Assembly (NCBI RefSeq): GCF_965657105.1
Contig: NZ_CBFHNB010000025.1
Coordinates: 1 to 26,698, forward strand
DNA: 26,698 bases
Reading direction: 5' to 3'
Origin: Puniceispirillum sp965657105
GTDB lineage: Bacteria > Pseudomonadota > Alphaproteobacteria > Puniceispirillales > Puniceispirillaceae
Part shown: piece after piece, positions 16,400-23,700 of the stretch
How positions within the stretch are numbered: position 1 is the first letter of the stretch
Layout: each line of letters begins with the position of its first letter
The notes under the pieces: generated by a model
What the model was told of the DNA's origin: nothing
The model's input: only the letters and a program-made list of their open reading frames with translations
Databases searched by the model: none
Made by a program: the position numbers and the translations under genes

Positions 16400-16975
16400 A
16401 TGACACGTTCCTCTATACCAGATATCAATCTGCCTGACGATGATGAGTCTGCACATACGCGAAGATGTGCGGCAGATGGCTGCATGCAAGAAGGCATTCA
16501 CCGGGCGCCAAAATCCCGCAACGCCTTGCGAGATTATATATGGTTCTGTCTGGATCACGTGCGCGCCTATAACCGTGCTTGGAATTATTATGAAGGTTTG
16601 CAAGGGGCAGCGCTCGAAGCCGAAATACGCCGCGCCACAACCTGGGAACGTCCAAGCTGGAAATTTGCCACCGGCCAGCCTTCGGATCAGGTATTTGATG
16701 ATGTTATGGGGCTGTTCGATTTTGAAAATCGTGATGGCACCAAATCCACGCGCCAACTAAGTAAAGAAGAAAGACAGGCATGGCGGGTGATACAATTAGA
16801 GCCCGTTGATGATATTGAAATCGTAAAGCGTCAATACAAGCAATTGGCCAAGAAAAACCACCCTGATAAAAATAGGGGTGACGCGGGTGCCGAAGAACGG
16901 CTAAAAGATATTAATCTGGCCTATGCGCTTATTTGTAAATCTATTGAAAGTAGCGGCAAACCCGCCGCACAATAA
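16400..16975 (+). CDS. J-domain protein (DnaJ-like) upstream of cobS
   Basis: The protein has 191 residues with a J domain at its C-terminus. It includes EPVDDIEIVKRQYKQLAKKN, the HPD motif in KKNHPDKNRGDAG, and EERLKDINLAYALI. HPD is the signature needed to stimulate Hsp70 ATPase. The N-terminal half (about 1-110) carries a different conserved block: a Cys pair (RRCAADGC), HRAPKSRNALRDYIWFCLDH and VRAYNRAWNYYEG, followed by WERPSWKF. Its client is unknown. It lies directly upstream of cobS-cobT in many alphaproteobacteria. I chose the ATG at 16400 because the family starts near there; the frame is open to 16337, where a GTG directly abuts the bolA start. Confidence 0.9.
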   Translation: MTRSSIPDINLPDDDESAHTRRCAADGCMQEGIHRAPKSRNALRDYIWFCLDHVRAYNRAWNYYEGLQGAALEAEIRRATTWERPSWKFATGQPSDQVFDDVMGLFDFENRDGTKSTRQLSKEERQAWRVIQLEPVDDIEIVKRQYKQLAKKNHPDKNRGDAGAEERLKDINLAYALICKSIESSGKPAAQ

Positions 16976-17010
16976 ATACCCTATTATTTTGTCCAGGAGT
17001 GAACCCCGCC

Positions 17011-18018
17011 ATGTCAAATGAGTCAAAAATCGTGTCTGCATCTGCACATCCCCTGGCCGCGCCAGATATCACTGTGAATGCGCGTGATGTGTTCGGTATC
17101 GATGTTGACATGCAGGTTCCTGCGTTTAGCCAAGGGTCGGACTATGTGCCGGTCAAGGATGAAACCTATCAATTTGATACAGATACGACGTTAGCCATTC
17201 TGGCTGGTTTTGGTTTTAACCGCCGGGTCATGATTCAGGGCTATCATGGTACTGGTAAATCAACCCATATCGAACAGGTTGCCGCACGGCTGAACTGGCC
17301 ATGTATTCGCGTCAATCTAGACAGCCATATCAGTCGCATTGATCTCATCGGTAAAGATGCGATTGTGCTTCGTGATGGCAAGCAGGTTACCGAATTTCGC
17401 GAGGGTATTCTGCCCTGGGCATTGCAGAATCCAGTGGCGCTTGTATTTGACGAATATGATGCTGGCCGTGCCGATGTGATGTTCGTGATTCAGCGGGTGC
17501 TGGAAGTTGATGGCAAGCTGACCTTGCTGGATAGTAACAAGGTGATTCATCCGCATCCTCATTTTCGCCTGTTCGCCACCGCCAATACCGTTGGCCTAGG
17601 TGATACAACTGGTCTTTATCATGGCACCCAGCAGATCAATCAGGGGCAGATGGATCGCTGGTCGATTGTCTCGACATTGAACTATCTGCCACATGAGGAT
17701 GAAGTCGGCATCGTCAAAGCCAAATTACCCGAATATGCCGATGCCAAAGGCAGTGAAACTCTGAACAAGATGGTGCGTATGGCCGATCTGACCCGCAAAG
17801 GCTTTATGTCAGGCGATCTATCGACAGTTATGTCGCCACGTACGGTGATCACCTGGGCCGAGAACACAAGCATTTTTGGTGATATGACATTGGCTTTCCG
17901 GCTGAGCTTTTTGAATAAATGCGATGAAATTGAGCGTCCTACCGTGGCCGAATATTATCAGCGTTGCTTTGGCATTGATTTGCCTGAAGCACCTGTCCGG
18001 CAGGCCAATGCAAGCTAG
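17011..18018 (+). CDS. cobS: Aerobic cobaltochelatase subunit CobS
   Basis: CobS is the AAA+ ATPase of the CobNST complex, which inserts cobalt into hydrogenobyrinic acid a,c-diamide in aerobic B12 synthesis. Counting from the ATG at 17011 (335 residues), Walker A is GYHGTGKS (77-84) and Walker B is ALVFDEYD (143-150, Asp147-Glu148). The sensor-1 type segment is FRLFATANTVGLGDTTGLYHG, and MDRWSIV carries the Arg-finger region. AGGAGT lies ten bases before this ATG; a GTG at 16999 would add four residues and overlaps the ribosome site, so it was rejected. cobT follows after 42 bases. CobN is not in this window. Confidence 0.96.
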   Translation: MSNESKIVSASAHPLAAPDITVNARDVFGIDVDMQVPAFSQGSDYVPVKDETYQFDTDTTLAILAGFGFNRRVMIQGYHGTGKSTHIEQVAARLNWPCIRVNLDSHISRIDLIGKDAIVLRDGKQVTEFREGILPWALQNPVALVFDEYDAGRADVMFVIQRVLEVDGKLTLLDSNKVIHPHPHFRLFATANTVGLGDTTGLYHGTQQINQGQMDRWSIVSTLNYLPHEDEVGIVKAKLPEYADAKGSETLNKMVRMADLTRKGFMSGDLSTVMSPRTVITWAENTSIFGDMTLAFRLSFLNKCDEIERPTVAEYYQRCFGIDLPEAPVRQANAS

Positions 18019-18060
18019 TTATTTTTCTATCTCTCATGGATTCAATAGTCAGGACGTATC

Positions 18061-19923
18061 ATGCCGGATCACGATCCCAAATTTGATAAGGAAGCCGAAT
18101 TTCTGAAATCCAATGCCGCGGCCTTGCGGGCGGTGGCAGGTATCAAGGAATGTCAGGTTACCTATGCAGGCACCGATACGCATGTCGGCAAGGATGATGT
18201 GCGCCTGCCCGCCTTGCCTCCAACAGCCACAGCCGCCCAGAAAGCAAGCCTGCGGGGCGCTGCCGATGGCGCGGCTTTGTGGCTTGCCCATCATGATCCG
18301 AAGACACATAAGAAACATTGTCCGAATCCTGATGGCGCGCGTGCTATTTTCGAATCAGCCGAGCGCGCCCGCGTCGAAGCCATTGGCGCAAACGATCTTG
18401 CAGGCGTTGGTGCCAATCTAACCGCCGCCTTGAACCAACGATATGAAACCCGCCAGATCGAAGCGCCAGGCAGTGCTGATGAAGCTGGTATCGCCGAAGT
18501 TGTTCGCCTGTTACTGCGCGAAGAGCTGACTGGCGCACCGCCACCGCAGACGTTATCTATGGTGATGGATTTATGGCGACCATGGATAAAAACACGGGCT
18601 GGTGATCTGCTGGATCAACTAGAAGCCACTATTGACGATCAAAGCCAGTTTGCCGAAATCTCACGACGTCTGATAGGCGCTTTAGAAACCGATCTTGGTG
18701 ATGCGTCTTCAAACCCAGATGATGATGCCGACGAAGGCAGCGATGAAGATGATAGTGGCGACAGCCAAAGCGATCAGGATGGCGAGCAGTCAGCTGTTGG
18801 CGAAGACCAATCCGAAGGTGAAGATAGCCAGTCCATGGATGATGCTGGTGATTCCGGTTCGTCGCAAGAGGGCGAAATGGGCGAAGCCGACGGCGCCGAA
18901 GAAGGCATGTCCGATGGCGATTCAGCAAATTCAGATATGACGGGCCATAATGCCAATCGCGGCACTGCCGATGAAAGCTATCGTACATTTGAAACCAAGT
19001 TTGACGAAATTGTATCAGCTGCCGATCTATGCGATCCAGAAGAACTTGATCGGCTTCGTACAATGCTAGACCGCCATATGGAAAATGTGACATCGGTGGT
19101 TGGCAAGCTGGCCAACCGGCTACAGCGTAAATTAATGGCACATCAGAACCGGTCTTGGGATTTTGATCTTGAAGAAGGCATTCTGGATGCGGCGAAATTG
19201 CATCGGGTTGTAACCCAGCCTCTGAGCGCCCTATCCTATAAACAGGAACAGGATACCAAATTCCGCGATACGGTTGTGACCTTGTTGCTGGATAATTCTG
19301 GCTCGATGCGCGGACGCCCGATCACGATTGCCGCCGTTACCGCCGATATTCTGGCACGCACACTCGAACGTTGTGGTGTAAAGGTCGAAATTCTAGGCTT
19401 TACCACGCGTGCCTGGAAAGGTGGCCAGTCACGTGAGTTATGGCAACAGGCGGGTAAACCAGCCGCACCAGGCCGCCTGAATGATCTGCGCCATATTATT
19501 TACAAGCCAGCTGATGTGCCTTGGCGGCGGGCGCGCAAATCACTGGGATTGATGTTGCGCGAAGGCATTTTGAAAGAAAATATCGATGGCGAAGCCCTAT
19601 TATGGGCGCATGAGCGTTTGCTTGGCCGCAACGAAGACCGCCGAATCATGCTGGTCATTTCCGATGGTGCCCCGGTTGATGATTCCACCTTGTCGGTTAA
19701 TAGCGGCAGTTATCTGGAGCGGCATCTGCGCGAGGTCATTTCCTATATTGAAGGGCGATCACCGATTGAATTGCTGGCCATCGGCATCGGCCATGACGTC
19801 ACCCGCTATTATCGGCGTGCGGTCACGATTACTGATGTCGATCAGCTTGGCGGTGCCGTTGTTGGTCAGCTTACCGACCTGTTTGACGAGGACACGGCAC
19901 GGCGCGGCAAAAAAGTCGCCTAA
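18061..19923 (+). CDS. cobT: Aerobic cobaltochelatase subunit CobT
   Basis: CobT is the second AAA-associated subunit of the cobalt chelatase and forms a chaperone-like ring with CobS. It has 620 residues. The N-terminal helical domain is followed by a strongly acidic, Ser/Asp/Glu-rich linker (about 216-300). After a second helical part (TFETKFDEIVSAADLCDPEE) comes a von Willebrand A domain with the MIDAS motif DNSGS (Asp411, Ser413, Ser415). Later pieces include LLWAHERLLGRNEDRRIML, ISDGAPVDDSTL and IGIGHDVTRYYRRAVTI. AGGA stands close before the ATG at 18061. Transcription probably ends at the hairpin at 19972-19994. Length and domain order are normal for the family. Confidence 0.96.
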   Translation: MPDHDPKFDKEAEFLKSNAAALRAVAGIKECQVTYAGTDTHVGKDDVRLPALPPTATAAQKASLRGAADGAALWLAHHDPKTHKKHCPNPDGARAIFESAERARVEAIGANDLAGVGANLTAALNQRYETRQIEAPGSADEAGIAEVVRLLLREELTGAPPPQTLSMVMDLWRPWIKTRAGDLLDQLEATIDDQSQFAEISRRLIGALETDLGDASSNPDDDADEGSDEDDSGDSQSDQDGEQSAVGEDQSEGEDSQSMDDAGDSGSSQEGEMGEADGAEEGMSDGDSANSDMTGHNANRGTADESYRTFETKFDEIVSAADLCDPEELDRLRTMLDRHMENVTSVVGKLANRLQRKLMAHQNRSWDFDLEEGILDAAKLHRVVTQPLSALSYKQEQDTKFRDTVVTLLLDNSGSMRGRPITIAAVTADILARTLERCGVKVEILGFTTRAWKGGQSRELWQQAGKPAAPGRLNDLRHIIYKPADVPWRRARKSLGLMLREGILKENIDGEALLWAHERLLGRNEDRRIMLVISDGAPVDDSTLSVNSGSYLERHLREVISYIEGRSPIELLAIGIGHDVTRYYRRAVTITDVDQLGGAVVGQLTDLFDEDTARRGKKVA

Positions 19924-19956
19924 CCAGTTTATAGTAAATACCAGTTTATAGTAAAT
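19923..19956 (+). repeat. Perfect two-copy 17-bp tandem repeat after cobT
   Basis: ACCAGTTTATAGTAAAT occurs at 19923-19939 and again unchanged at 19940-19956. It begins at the last base of the cobT stop codon and lies outside coding sequence. Its period is not a multiple of three. Confidence 0.95.
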
Positions 19957-19971
19957 TTAATCCCCAAAGCA

Positions 19972-19994
19972 AAACCCCGCCAAAAGCGGGGTTT
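19972..19994. terminator. Bidirectional terminator between cobT and rpmB
   Basis: A nine-pair stem AAACCCCGC / GCGGGGTTT has a five-base loop. On the minus strand it is followed by a T-rich tail, so it serves rpmB best. On the plus strand the stem ends in TTT, then GCGTTT, which is weaker for cobT. Confidence 0.8.
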
Positions 19995-20015
19995 GCGTTT
20001 CATAGTCAGATAAAG

Positions 20016-20303
20016 CTATGACTTAGCTTGAACAGCCATCATTTCGCGTTTCAGCGAACGTGCTTCATCGGCCAGTTCCGAATTACGTGCTTGCATCAAA
20101 AACGCATCAATACCACCATGCTTTTCAACCGTACGAATAGCACTGGTTGAAATACGCAGGCTGATTTTACGATCAAGGATTTCGCTTTGCATGCTGGCCT
20201 GCTGAAGGTTCGGAAGGAACCGGCGACGCGTGCGGTTGTTAGCGTGACTGACATTGTTACCAGCCATAACAGTTTTACCAGTGATTTGACAGCGTTTAGC
20301 CAT
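20016..20303 (-). CDS. rpmB: 50S ribosomal protein L28
   Basis: L28 is a small, basic protein of the large ribosomal subunit. It has 95 residues and opens with MAKRCQITGKTVMAGNNVSH, then ANNRTRRRFLPNLQ, the family signature. ISLRISTSAIRTVEKHGGID follows, and a longer C-terminal helix of the alphaproteobacterial type ends the protein. GAGG lies seven to eight bases before the ATG at 20303. A near-consensus promoter lies about 70 bases upstream and a strong hairpin follows the stop codon, so it is probably a single-gene transcript. This is the usual alphaproteobacterial setting, convergent with cobT. Confidence 0.98.
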   Translation of the reverse strand: MAKRCQITGKTVMAGNNVSHANNRTRRRFLPNLQQASMQSEILDRKISLRISTSAIRTVEKHGGIDAFLMQARNSELADEARSLKREMMAVQAKS

Positions 20304-20369
20304 GATAAGCCTCGGTATTTTTCAAATAAGGTCAAAGCGACGTGCATAATCACGCCAAAGTGATGCGTG

Positions 20370-20398
20370 GGTATAGGCTAGCTATGCCCTAACGTCAA
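20370..20398 (-). promoter_or_regulatory. Sigma-70 promoter for rpmB
   Basis: On the minus strand, TTGACG (20393-20398), exactly 17 bases, then TATACC (20370-20375). This is the best promoter match in the window, as expected for a ribosomal protein gene. The start site would be near 20363, about 60 bases before the rpmB ATG. Confidence 0.75.
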
Positions 20399-20436
20399 GT
20401 ATCAAAACAAATCAGTCGCATTCACTAGACGATATT

Positions 20437-20464
20437 TTGATTGCCGCGCTTAGCTTTTTATTAA
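20437..20464 (+). promoter_or_regulatory. Candidate promoter for the RHH gene
   Basis: TTGATT (20437-20442), 16 bases, then TATTAA (20459-20464). Transcription would start near 20471, just before the inverted repeat at 20479-20498. Confidence 0.4.
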
Positions 20465-20478
20465 TCCTTTTAGTCTAA

Positions 20479-20498
20479 GATTATTCAAAGAAATAATC
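20479..20498. promoter_or_regulatory. Perfect 7-6-7 inverted repeat, possible operator of the RHH gene
   Basis: GATTATT (20479-20485), a six-base spacer and AATAATC (20492-20498) form a perfect dyad 26 bases before the ATG of a ribbon-helix-helix gene and just downstream of its proposed promoter. That position would suit autorepression. It could also be chance in an A/T-rich stretch. Confidence 0.35.
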
Positions 20499-20524
20499 CA
20501 AATAGGCAATAGCGGTAAGATCAC

Positions 20525-20890
20525 ATGATACAAAAGCGACAAAAACGAAATATACGGCTAGCACATCTACGCACCACAATTGTTCTGGAACCCTATATCT
20601 GGGATTGTATTTCGGATATTCTGCGACGCGAAACCATTGATCTGGATTCCTTTTGCCAGGAAATCGATAAACGCCGGCAATTTTCCAGCCTTGCCTCGTC
20701 AATGCGGATTGTCACGTTATTCTATTTCAGGCTTTTGGCGACATCATATGAAAATAGCTTGAAAAAACATAAGTCTGGGCCTGCTATTCTATCAGCACCA
20801 AAGACCGCAAAAAGCCCGACAGATCATGTTATAAGCGACAATCTTAAATCAGCCTTCAGCCGGTTTGCGCGCAACGAAAAGCGTGTCTGA
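20525..20890 (+). CDS. Small ribbon-helix-helix domain protein
   Basis: This basic protein of 121 residues has an N-terminal ribbon-helix-helix pattern (about 10-70): the strand LRTTIVLEPYIW, then CISDILRR, LDSFCQEIDKRR and FSSLASSMRIVTLFYFRLL. It resembles the RHH_4 family of alphaproteobacteria, which is predicted to bind DNA but is little studied. The C-terminal 50 residues are polar and poorly structured. No partner toxin gene is adjacent, so an antitoxin role is unlikely. The ATG at 20525 has only a weak ribosome site (GGTAAG). Its last 35 bases overlap the end of pyrD on the other strand. A perfect inverted repeat lies in its leader. Confidence 0.75.
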   Translation: MIQKRQKRNIRLAHLRTTIVLEPYIWDCISDILRRETIDLDSFCQEIDKRRQFSSLASSMRIVTLFYFRLLATSYENSLKKHKSGPAILSAPKTAKSPTDHVISDNLKSAFSRFARNEKRV

Positions 20891-21941
20891 TAGCCGCTTG
20901 TGGATCAGGTATTGTGCCACATATTGCGGCAACGGTGCTGACGCCATCCTTGTCTAGCAAGGCGGTAAGTTCATGCAAAATACGGCTGGCAATCAATGGC
21001 CCGTCCAGTGCCAGCCCTGAATAAAGCTGGACAAGATCAGCACCAACCAGAATTTTGGCATAGGCCTGCCATCCATGCGCAACGCCGCCAACACCAATAA
21101 CGCCTATGCGGCCTTTACCAAGCTGTGCGATTCGCGCCAGAACATCCGTTGCCATGGTAAATAAAGGCTGCCCAGAAAGGCCGCCAGCCTGGGATGCCTG
21201 CCGATCCCGCAAACTGTCAGGGCGGCTTATTGTGGTATTAGTCGCAATAATACCATGAACCCCAGCCGATACGCATTGATCGACAATCAACTCAAGGTCA
21301 GCCTGTTCAAGATCAGGAGCAATTTTCAAAAATAGAGGGCGTGTTACACCAGCTTCCTGCATGCCCATCCGCGCCGCATCAAGCAAGGCGGCCAAATGTT
21401 CCTGAGTCTGCAAATCGCGCAAACCCGGCGTATTAGGTGAGGAAATATTCAAGGTCACATAATCGGCAAAACGGGCAAGACAAGCCACCGCTACCCGATA
21501 ATCATCGGTGGGGTTTGGGCTGGTCTTATTTGCACCGACATTGACACCCAAAATGCCTGTATAGTCACGCACGCGTGCCAGATTTGCCGCCGCAACTTCC
21601 ATACCCTGACTGTTAAACCCATAGCGGTTAATAACCGCTGCATCCTTGGACAAGCGAAACACCCGTGGCTTTGGGTTTCCGGGCTGGGCAAGCGGGGTGA
21701 TTGTACCGACCTCGACATGACCAAAACCAAGCTCCATCGCACCCTTGTAACAGGCCGCATTTTTATCAAAACCAGCCGCAACCCCTAATGGGTTAGCAAA
21801 ATCGAGACCGGCCATAGACACGGGCAAAGACGGCACATTAGGGCGCGGGCCAATATTGGCTTGTAATGTTTTGACCGCCGCCACATGCGCCGCTTCAGGT
21901 GGCAATAGACGGGCGGCAGATGCGGCAAGACGCCAAATCAA
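20856..21941 (-). CDS. pyrD: Dihydroorotate dehydrogenase (quinone), class 2
   Basis: PyrD oxidises dihydroorotate to orotate with FMN and passes electrons to membrane quinone in pyrimidine synthesis. The protein has 361 residues, and its N-terminal amphipathic extension (about 1-35, LAASAARLLPPEAAHVAAV) is the quinone-side domain of class 2 enzymes. Core motifs are GAMELGFGHVEVGTITP, NRYGFNSQGMEV, GVNVGANKTSPN, NISSPNTPGLRDLQ with the catalytic Ser, FLKIAPDLE, ATNTTISRP and VGGVAHGWQAYAKILVGADL. It begins with TTG at 21941, which overlaps the lysS stop codon as TTGA. No in-frame ATG exists until the core domain, so the TTG start is well supported. Its end overlaps the convergent RHH gene. 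Confidence 0.95.
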   Translation of the reverse strand: MIWRLAASAARLLPPEAAHVAAVKTLQANIGPRPNVPSLPVSMAGLDFANPLGVAAGFDKNAACYKGAMELGFGHVEVGTITPLAQPGNPKPRVFRLSKDAAVINRYGFNSQGMEVAAANLARVRDYTGILGVNVGANKTSPNPTDDYRVAVACLARFADYVTLNISSPNTPGLRDLQTQEHLAALLDAARMGMQEAGVTRPLFLKIAPDLEQADLELIVDQCVSAGVHGIIATNTTISRPDSLRDRQASQAGGLSGQPLFTMATDVLARIAQLGKGRIGVIGVGGVAHGWQAYAKILVGADLVQLYSGLALDGPLIASRILHELTALLDKDGVSTVAAICGTIPDPQAAIRHAFRCAQTG

Positions 21942-23581
21942 TGGGCGTCCCCTGCAGATGTCTGATCCACTGGTTTGCCAGCCAAGGTGCCAGCCAATGT
22001 GCCAGCCAGCGCATCATTGATCAGCTGTAGCGATTTATCACGTCCATAAAGCGCAAAAAATGAACCCATGCGTGGCCCTTCGGACTGACCAAGCAAAACT
22101 TCGTAAAGACAAACAACCCAACTCCGCAGATTTTCATATCCAGCCTGTTTACCTGTTGCATAAACCGCTGATTGGATATCTTCGGCAGGCGCATCATCAG
22201 GCAATTCCCGAATGGCATCGGCCAGCGCTTGAATATATGCGCTTTCGGAATCGCTAGGCAGACGATAGGTTTTTGTTGGCCTAATCATATCCTGATAATA
22301 ATTCACCGCATAGCCAATCATACGGTCAAGAGCCGGATGTGTATCAGCACTGACCCCTTCGGCATAGTCGCTTACATAAGCCCACACCACCGATGGATCC
22401 TCGGCATGGCACACCGCCGCCAGATTCAACAGCAAAGTAAAGGTTACCGGCAGGGTGGCGACTTCAGGAACGCCACTATGGATATGCCAGACTGGATTTT
22501 CGACCTGTGCCGCGACATCCTGTTCGGTGATCTTGCCAAGATGCTGGTAATATTCATCAACAGTCTTTGGGATCACATCAAAATGCAGGCGTTTCGCACG
22601 TTTTGGCTGGGCATACATGAATAATGACAGTGCTTCGGGACTGCCATAACGAAGCCACTCGTCAATCGACAGGCCATTGCCTTTTGACTTGGAAATTTTT
22701 TCACCATTCGCATCAAGAAACAGCTCATAGGTCAGACCGGCAGGCGGAATGGCACCAAGGGCGCGCACAATCTTGGATGATTGCGTAACCGAGTCCGTAA
22801 GATCCTTGCCATTCATTTCATAATCAACACCCAGCGCATACCACCGCATCGCCCAGTCACATTTCCATTGTAATTTACAATGGCCGCCTGTCACCAGACT
22901 GGTCTGTTCAGCCCCGGTTTCGGGATGCAGATAGGTGATGCTGTCATTCGCCACATCCTGGGCAATCACTTTGGCTTGCAGAACCCGACCTGTATCAGGA
23001 CATATCGGAAAGAACGGGCTGTAGGTGGCCTGACGTTCTGCCCCCAATGTTGGCAACATGATCTTCATAATATCATCATAATGCGCCAGCATATCACGAA
23101 GCGCATCGTCAAACATGCCGGATGTATAACAATCAGTCGAGCTGACAAATTCATAGTCAAAGCCAAAAGAGTCAAGAAATGTCTGTAAGGCTTGATTATT
23201 GTGTGCCCCAAAGGATGACGCGGTGCCAAACGGGTCTTTCACCTTGGTCAACGGCATATGCAGATAGGGCTCTAACTGTTCGGGATTCGGAATATTATCG
23301 GGAATCTTGCGAAACCCATCAAGGTCATCAGAAAAGCAAATCAGGCGGGTTGTGGCACCTGTAAGGGTTTCAAAAGCATACCGCACCATACTGGTACGAA
23401 CCACCTCGCCAAAAGTGCCAATATGCGGCAGGCCAGATGGGCCATAACCAGTTTCAAAAATGACGCTATCCTTTTTGGCGCCGCCCATTTTATCCAACCG
23501 TTTCGCCAGCATCACGGCTTCGGCAAACGGCCAGGCTTTGGCATTGCGGGCAATATCCATCATTTCATTCATATTAGTCAT
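21938..23581 (-). CDS. lysS: Class I lysyl-tRNA synthetase
   Basis: This 547-residue enzyme charges tRNA-Lys. It is the class I (archaeal-type) form that replaces class II LysRS in most alphaproteobacteria. The HIGH-like motif is PHIGT (52-56), in GYGPSGLPHIGTFGEVVRT. The KMSKS-like motif is KISKSKGNG near residue 295. KCDWAMRWYALGVDYEMNGK and ICFSDDLDGFRKIP are typical of the class. The C-terminal alpha-helical domain is less conserved. The tail carries three copies of a Leu-Ala-Gly-Thr-like unit from a 12-base repeat. The ATG at 23581 follows AAAGAG. It is coupled to pyrD by a four-base overlap and has its own candidate promoter. Confidence 0.96.
   Translation of the reverse strand: MTNMNEMMDIARNAKAWPFAEAVMLAKRLDKMGGAKKDSVIFETGYGPSGLPHIGTFGEVVRTSMVRYAFETLTGATTRLICFSDDLDGFRKIPDNIPNPEQLEPYLHMPLTKVKDPFGTASSFGAHNNQALQTFLDSFGFDYEFVSSTDCYTSGMFDDALRDMLAHYDDIMKIMLPTLGAERQATYSPFFPICPDTGRVLQAKVIAQDVANDSITYLHPETGAEQTSLVTGGHCKLQWKCDWAMRWYALGVDYEMNGKDLTDSVTQSSKIVRALGAIPPAGLTYELFLDANGEKISKSKGNGLSIDEWLRYGSPEALSLFMYAQPKRAKRLHFDVIPKTVDEYYQHLGKITEQDVAAQVENPVWHIHSGVPEVATLPVTFTLLLNLAAVCHAEDPSVVWAYVSDYAEGVSADTHPALDRMIGYAVNYYQDMIRPTKTYRLPSDSESAYIQALADAIRELPDDAPAEDIQSAVYATGKQAGYENLRSWVVCLYEVLLGQSEGPRMGSFFALYGRDKSLQLINDALAGTLAGTLAGKPVDQTSAGDAH
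21976..22011 (-). repeat. Three-copy 12-bp tandem repeat in the lysS tail
   Basis: Units TGCCAGCCAAGG, TGCCAGCCAATG and TGCCAGCCAGCG (plus-strand reading). They encode the repeated Leu-Ala-Gly-Thr segment about ten residues from the C-terminus of the synthetase. Confidence 0.85.
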
Positions 23582-23640
23582 CAGATGCTCTTTTTAACAT
23601 AGCGTCACCAGCACTGTGAGGACGCAATCAAACTGTCGCC

Positions 23641-23669
23641 AAGCTAGGCAAAGCCTTGAGCAAGGTCAA
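23641..23669 (-). promoter_or_regulatory. Candidate promoter for lysS-pyrD
   Basis: On the minus strand, TTGACC (23664-23669), 17 bases, then TAGCTT (23641-23646). This is the same -35 box and spacing as the aroK promoter proposed here. The leader would be about 50 bases. Confidence 0.45.
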
Positions 23670-23700
23670 GCGCGATCACATCGCCTGACAATGGGATAAA

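Noticed and set aside
18629..19141. 170-codon minus-strand open frame opposite the CobT linker
   Set aside because: It is a His/Arg-rich shadow of the Asp/Glu/Ser-rich linker; CobT is certain.
20525..20890. Antitoxin half of a toxin-antitoxin pair
   Set aside because: The neighbours are rpmB and pyrD, and no small toxin-like frame accompanies the RHH gene.
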